Below are positions 60,349 through 64,000 of a DNA stretch of 64,000 bases, one piece after another (within the stretch, counting starts at the first letter, position 1; every line of letters starts with the position of its first letter). This stretch comes from Burkholderiaceae bacterium (lineage in GTDB: Bacteria > Pseudomonadota > Gammaproteobacteria > Burkholderiales > Burkholderiaceae_E), in assembly GCA_016710525.1 (NCBI GenBank), contig JADJVQ010000035.1, positions 1-64,000 on the forward strand, in the 5' to 3' direction. A program made the position numbers and the translations under genes. The notes under the pieces were generated by a model that made no database searches, was not told the origin of the DNA, and worked only from the letters and a program-made list of their open reading frames with translations.

Positions 60349-61329
60349 ATGCATCATCCTTTCACGCGCCGCGACGCGCTGGCCCTGCTGGCCGGTGCCG
60401 CCGCGATCCCCGGCGTTCGCGCGCAGGCCGGCTGGCCGGCCAAGTCCATCCGCTTCGTCGTGCCCTTCGCGCCGGGGGGCACCTCCGAGATCGTCGCCCG
60501 CTCGGTCGCGGCGGAACTCACCCGCCAGCTCGGCCAGTCGGTCTACGTCGAGAACAAGCCGGGCGGCGCCGGCGTGGTGGCGATGTCGGACGTGGCCAAG
60601 GCCGCGCCCGACGGCCACACGTTCATCCTGGGCCACGTCGGCACCCTGGCCGTCAACCCGTACATGCTCAGCCACTCGCCCTACGACGTGAACCGCGATT
60701 TCGTGCCCGTGACCCTGCTGGCCAAGGTGCCCAACGTGTTCGTGATCCACCCCGACGTGCCGGCGCGCGACTTCCGCGAGTTCGTCGCCTACGTGCGCAA
60801 GAATCCGGGCAAGCTGAACTATGGCTCGGCGGGCAACGCCAGCGCGGGCCATCTGGCGATGGAGTACCTGAAGCTGGTCACCGGGATGTTCATCACCCAC
60901 ATTCCGTACCGCGGCACCGGCCCGCAGCTCACCGACCTGATCGCCGGGCGCACCCAGGCCAGTTCGGCCGGACTGCCCGCGCTCGCCCCGCACATCAAGA
61001 GCGGCAAGTTGCGGGCGATCGCGGTCGGCACACCCCGGCGCATCGAAGCCATGCCCGATGTGCCCACCGTGGCCGAAATGGGTTTCAAGGATTTCGAGAC
61101 ATCGCAATGGTATGGGGTGCTGGCGCCGGCGGGCACGCCGCCCGAACTCGTCAAGCGGATCCAGGAAGAGTGCAACAAGGCGCTGAAGTCTTCGGCGGTC
61201 ACCGCCCGCTTCGCCAACGACAGTGCGGTCGGCGGTGGCGGACCCTCGAAGGAGTTCGCCGATTTCATCGCGCGCGAGCAGGCCATCTGGAAAGACATCG
61301 TCAAGCGAGCCTCGATCAAGGCCGATTGA
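60349..61329 (+). CDS. Bug/TctC-family tripartite tricarboxylate transporter receptor
   Basis: 326 residues. The N terminus MHHPFTRRDALALLAGAAAI has a twin-arginine start and hydrophobic stretch, cleaved near RAQAG; it may use Tat or Sec. The family features are PAKSIRFVVPFAPGGTSEIV, VENKPGGAGVVAMSDVAKAA, KLNYGSAGNASAGHLAMEYL and PYRGTGPQLTDLIAG. These periplasmic receptors bind di- and tricarboxylates and are vastly expanded in Burkholderiales. It precedes tcuA by 39 bases, so tricarballylate or citrate-like ligands are plausible. No TctA/TctB membrane genes are in view. Confidence 0.93.
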   Translation: MHHPFTRRDALALLAGAAAIPGVRAQAGWPAKSIRFVVPFAPGGTSEIVARSVAAELTRQLGQSVYVENKPGGAGVVAMSDVAKAAPDGHTFILGHVGTLAVNPYMLSHSPYDVNRDFVPVTLLAKVPNVFVIHPDVPARDFREFVAYVRKNPGKLNYGSAGNASAGHLAMEYLKLVTGMFITHIPYRGTGPQLTDLIAGRTQASSAGLPALAPHIKSGKLRAIAVGTPRRIEAMPDVPTVAEMGFKDFETSQWYGVLAPAGTPPELVKRIQEECNKALKSSAVTARFANDSAVGGGGPSKEFADFIAREQAIWKDIVKRASIKAD

Positions 61330-61368
61330 CGCGGCGCGGGCACAGGACATTCGGATGACGACAGCAAC

Positions 61369-62742
61369 ATGACCGACAAGATCGATGTGCTCGTGGTGGG
61401 CGGCGGCAACGCGGCCTTGTGCGCCGCGCTGATGGCGGCCGAGGCGGGGGCCAGCGTGCTGCTGCTCGAGTCGGCTCCGCGGGAGTGGCGCGGCGGCAAT
61501 TCGATGCACACCCGCAACCTGCGCTGCATGCACGACGCGCCGCAGGACGTGCTGACCGAGGCCTACCCGGAAGACGAATACTGGCAGGACCTGCTCAAGG
61601 TCACCGGCGGGCTCACCGACGAACCGCTGGCCCGGCTCGCCATCCGCGAATCCTCGAGCTGCCGCGACTGGATGCACCACCACGGTGTGCGCTTCCAGAC
61701 CTCGTTGTCGGGCACCCTGCACCTGAGCCGCACCAACGCGTTTTTCCTGGGCGGGGGCAAGGCGCTGGTCAATGCCTACTACCGCAGCGCGCAGGCGCTG
61801 GGCGTGCAGATCCGCTATGACTCGCCGGTGACCGCGCTGCGTGTGCGCGACGGGGTCTTCGAGGGCGTGCAGTGCGGCGCCGAGTTCATCGCCGCACGCA
61901 CCTGCGTGATCGCCAGCGGCGGGTTCGAGTCCAACCTCGCCTGGTTGCGCGAGGCCTGGGGACCGCCGGCCGACAACTTCCTGATCCGCGGCACGCGCTA
62001 CAACATGGGCGTGGTGCTGCGCGCGCTGCTCGATGCGGGCGCCGACCAGATCGGCGATCCCACGCAATGCCATGCGGTGGCCATCGATGCGCGCGCGCCG
62101 AAGTTCGACGGCGGCATCTGCACGCGGGTCGACTGCGTCTCGCTCGGCCTGGTGGTCAATCGCGACGGCGAGCGCTTCTACGACGAAGGCGAAGACTTCT
62201 GGCCCAAGCGGTACGCCATCTGGGGCCGGCTGGTCGCGCAGCAGCCGGACCAGATCGCGTTTTCGGTCATCGACGCCAAGGCCGCCGGGCGTTTCATGCC
62301 GCCGGTCTTTCCGGGAGAACGGGCCGACAGCCTGGAAGCCCTGGCCGACCGGATGGGCCTGCCGCGCGATCGTTTCCTGGCCACGGTCGCGGCCTTCAAC
62401 GCCGCCTGCCGGGTCGGCCAGTTCGACCATGCGGTGCTCGACGACTGCCACACCGAAGGGCTGAGCCCGCCCAAGACGCACTGGGCCCTGCCCATCGACA
62501 CCCCGCCGTACGCCGGTTACGCGCTGCGACCGGGCATCACCTTCACCTACCTGGGCGTGAAGATCGACGCCCAGTCGCGGGTGCGCTTCGGCGGGCAGGC
62601 CAGTCCCAACCTGTTTGCCGCCGGCGAAGTGATGGCCGGCAATGTGCTGGGCAAGGGGTATCTCGCCGGAATCGGCATGACCATCGGCACGGCCTTCGGC
62701 CGGATCGCCGGCGTGGAGGCCGCTCGTGCCGCGCTTGACTGA
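61369..62742 (+). CDS. tcuA: FAD-dependent tricarballylate dehydrogenase TcuA
   Basis: 457 residues. N-terminal FAD motif VLVVGGGNAALCAALMAAEA, then RGGNSMHTRNLRCMHDAP, characteristic of TcuA, and the C-terminal FAD contacts NLFAAGEVMAGNVLGKGYLA with IGMTIGTAFGRIAG. It oxidises tricarballylate to cis-aconitate; TcuB then passes the electrons to the quinone pool. Ends 17 bases after the tcuB start, so the two are translationally coupled. The regulator TcuR and permease TcuC are not found beside it. Confidence 0.92.
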   Translation: MTDKIDVLVVGGGNAALCAALMAAEAGASVLLLESAPREWRGGNSMHTRNLRCMHDAPQDVLTEAYPEDEYWQDLLKVTGGLTDEPLARLAIRESSSCRDWMHHHGVRFQTSLSGTLHLSRTNAFFLGGGKALVNAYYRSAQALGVQIRYDSPVTALRVRDGVFEGVQCGAEFIAARTCVIASGGFESNLAWLREAWGPPADNFLIRGTRYNMGVVLRALLDAGADQIGDPTQCHAVAIDARAPKFDGGICTRVDCVSLGLVVNRDGERFYDEGEDFWPKRYAIWGRLVAQQPDQIAFSVIDAKAAGRFMPPVFPGERADSLEALADRMGLPRDRFLATVAAFNAACRVGQFDHAVLDDCHTEGLSPPKTHWALPIDTPPYAGYALRPGITFTYLGVKIDAQSRVRFGGQASPNLFAAGEVMAGNVLGKGYLAGIGMTIGTAFGRIAGVEAARAALD

Positions 62743-63892
62743 ACTCGTCGAACTGACCCGCCAAGAAACCGAGGTCGGCCGGATCATGCAGATCTGCAAT
62801 GCCTGCCGCTACTGCGAGGGTTTTTGCGGGGTCTTTCCGGCCATGACCCGGCGCATCGAATTCGCGCGCGGCGACATTCATTTCCTGGCCAACCTGTGCC
62901 ACAACTGCGGGGCCTGCCTGCACGCCTGCCAGTACGCCCCGCCGCACGAGTTCGCTGTCAACGTGCCGCAGGCAATGGCCCAGGTCCGTGGCCAGACCTA
63001 CGAGCAATACGCCTGGCCAGCCGGTTTCGGAACCCTCTATCGGCGCAACGGCATGACCGTGGCGGTGGCACTGGCAGCTGGATTCGCGCTGTTCCTCGCC
63101 CTGGCGGTGTGGCAGGGCGGCTCGCTGTGGCGCGCGCCCAATGGCGGCAATTTTTACGCGGTATTCGCGCATGGCTGGCTGGTCGCGCTGTTCGGCGCGG
63201 TGTTCGGCTGGGCGGTGCTGGCTCTGGCGATCGGGGTGTCGCGGTTCTGGTCCGACTCCTGGCGCCAGTTGTCGGCGGCCTCGCCTCGGCCCCAGCCCGG
63301 CGAGTCGCAGGCGCTGCTCGGGCCGGCCGGCGAAGCGGCCGGGCACGCGCTGGCGCTGACCTATCTGGACGGCGGCCAGGGCGACGGCTGCCCCGAGGCC
63401 GATGACCGGCCCACCCGCTGGCGACGGCGCTGGCACCACGCCACCTTCTGGGGCTTCATGCTGTGTTTCGCGTCGACCTCGGTGGCCACGCTGTACCACT
63501 ATGCCTTCGGATGGATCGCCCCTTACCCGCTCACCAGCCTGCCCGTGCTGCTGGGCACGGCGGGCGGCATCGGCCTGGTGGTCGGGCCGATCGGCCTGGC
63601 CTGGCTGTCGTGGGGGCGCCATCCGGCGCATGGCGACGCCGCGCAGCGGCCGATGGACCGGGCCTTCCTGCTGCTGCTGCTGCTCGTTTCGCTGACCGGG
63701 CTGGCGCTGATGGCCTGGCGCGAGACCGCGGCGATGACCTCTCTGCTGGTCATCCATCTCGGCACGGTCATGGCGCTGTTCGCCACGCTGCCCTATGGCA
63801 AGTTCGCGCATGCGCCGTTCCGGCTGGCGGCGCTGCTCAAGCATGCGCTGGAGCGCCGGCTGCCCGACCGGCTGCGGCTGGGCAGCGACTGA
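62726..63892 (+). CDS. tcuB: Iron-sulfur membrane protein TcuB (tricarballylate utilisation)
   Basis: 388 residues from a GTG start at 62726 inside tcuA. Two ferredoxin-type cysteine clusters are visible: ICNACRYCEGFCGVFP and CHNCGACLHACQYAPP. About six membrane segments follow, with several His residues that could ligate haem or contact quinone. TcuB re-oxidises FADH2 of TcuA and passes electrons to the membrane quinones. The C terminus ends RLPDRLRLGSD shortly before the last partial gene. Confidence 0.92.
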   Translation: MPRLTELVELTRQETEVGRIMQICNACRYCEGFCGVFPAMTRRIEFARGDIHFLANLCHNCGACLHACQYAPPHEFAVNVPQAMAQVRGQTYEQYAWPAGFGTLYRRNGMTVAVALAAGFALFLALAVWQGGSLWRAPNGGNFYAVFAHGWLVALFGAVFGWAVLALAIGVSRFWSDSWRQLSAASPRPQPGESQALLGPAGEAAGHALALTYLDGGQGDGCPEADDRPTRWRRRWHHATFWGFMLCFASTSVATLYHYAFGWIAPYPLTSLPVLLGTAGGIGLVVGPIGLAWLSWGRHPAHGDAAQRPMDRAFLLLLLLVSLTGLALMAWRETAAMTSLLVIHLGTVMALFATLPYGKFAHAPFRLAALLKHALERRLPDRLRLGSD

Positions 63893-63923
63893 ACGTGGCC
63901 AGCTGACCCCGGGGCGCCGTGGC

Positions 63924-64000
63924 GTGAACCGCCTGCTTCGCGATCTTTTTCGGTTCGACACGGTCGAGCTGAACCGGTTCGAGCGCGACGTCTCGGAGCG
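63924..64000 (+). CDS. Start of an unidentified gene, cut by window edge
   Basis: A frame from GTG at 63924 reads NRLLRDLFRFDTVELNRFER followed by DVSE to the window end. No family is recognised from 25 residues, and no clear ribosome site is seen. It is on the same strand as tcuAB, 31 bases after tcuB. Confidence 0.3.
   Translation, partial: MNRLLRDLFRFDTVELNRFERDVSE

Overview
The window is a GC-rich, densely coded chromosomal segment with about 53 protein genes on both strands and no rRNA, tRNA, CRISPR array or recognisable insertion sequence. Gene content points to a betaproteobacterium of the Burkholderiales (inference from families: a Bug/TctC receptor, TcuAB, Liv-type transporter, a PEP-CTERM-type protein, the mreBCD-mrdA-rodA order and a divergent gatCAB). 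The sequence behaves like draft or metagenome assembly: at least six otherwise good genes carry single frame breaks, there is one abrupt gene-gene junction near 13091, and one region (about 39190-39450) is filled with long G runs.

Layout. 1-2916: end of a branched-chain amino-acid ABC operon (livG', livF, livH, livM). 3108-7635: a very large SARP/BTAD-type ATPase regulator (two frame breaks) followed by a secreted protein with a PEP-CTERM-like sorting tail. 7620-10020: a hotdog thioesterase and RidA-like protein divergent from a quinone oxidoreductase. 10173-13091: a polar amino-acid ABC transporter behind a near-perfect sigma-54 promoter; its ATPase gene is cut off at a junction with a broken acyl-CoA dehydrogenase-like gene. 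14046-19693: heavy-metal RND efflux system (pump, adaptor, TolC-type channel). 19960-25617: cell-shape operon mreB-mreC-mreD-mrdA-rodA. 25848-29786: gatC-gatA-lipoprotein-gatB. 29845-34235: AhpD-like protein, pyrE, xthA and a REC-PAS-GGDEF-EAL protein. 34305-38898: M48 protease, AmpG-like permease, class III aminotransferase, Uma2 nuclease. 38940-39650: fragments of toxin-antitoxin genes around the poly-G region. 39652-45005: truncated mct and intact mcd (C5-dicarboxyl-CoA metabolism), a two-subunit CoA-transferase, a Rieske protein and an NTF2-like protein. 45114-48646: Hsp20 with a sigma-32 promoter, CopA copper ATPase, hemerythrin. 48662-54881: an exopolysaccharide-type operon. 55099-60153: VOC protein, amidohydrolase, CobW GTPase, TRAP receptor, aspartate dehydrogenase. 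60349-63892: Bug receptor with tcuA-tcuB.

The most unusual element is the operon at 48662-54881. It encodes a processive family-2 glycosyltransferase, a 65-residue membrane peptide, a secreted polysaccharide-deacetylase-like protein, and a 926-residue protein that joins a BcsE-like (GIL, c-di-GMP-type) cytoplasmic half to a membrane or signal segment, TPR repeats and an outer-membrane beta-barrel. The set matches the parts of PNAG-type secretion (PgaA, PgaB, PgaC, PgaD) but places a BcsE-like module and the export pore in one polypeptide. A phosphodiesterase-type REC-EAL protein elsewhere in the window is a possible c-di-GMP counterpart, though nothing links them directly.
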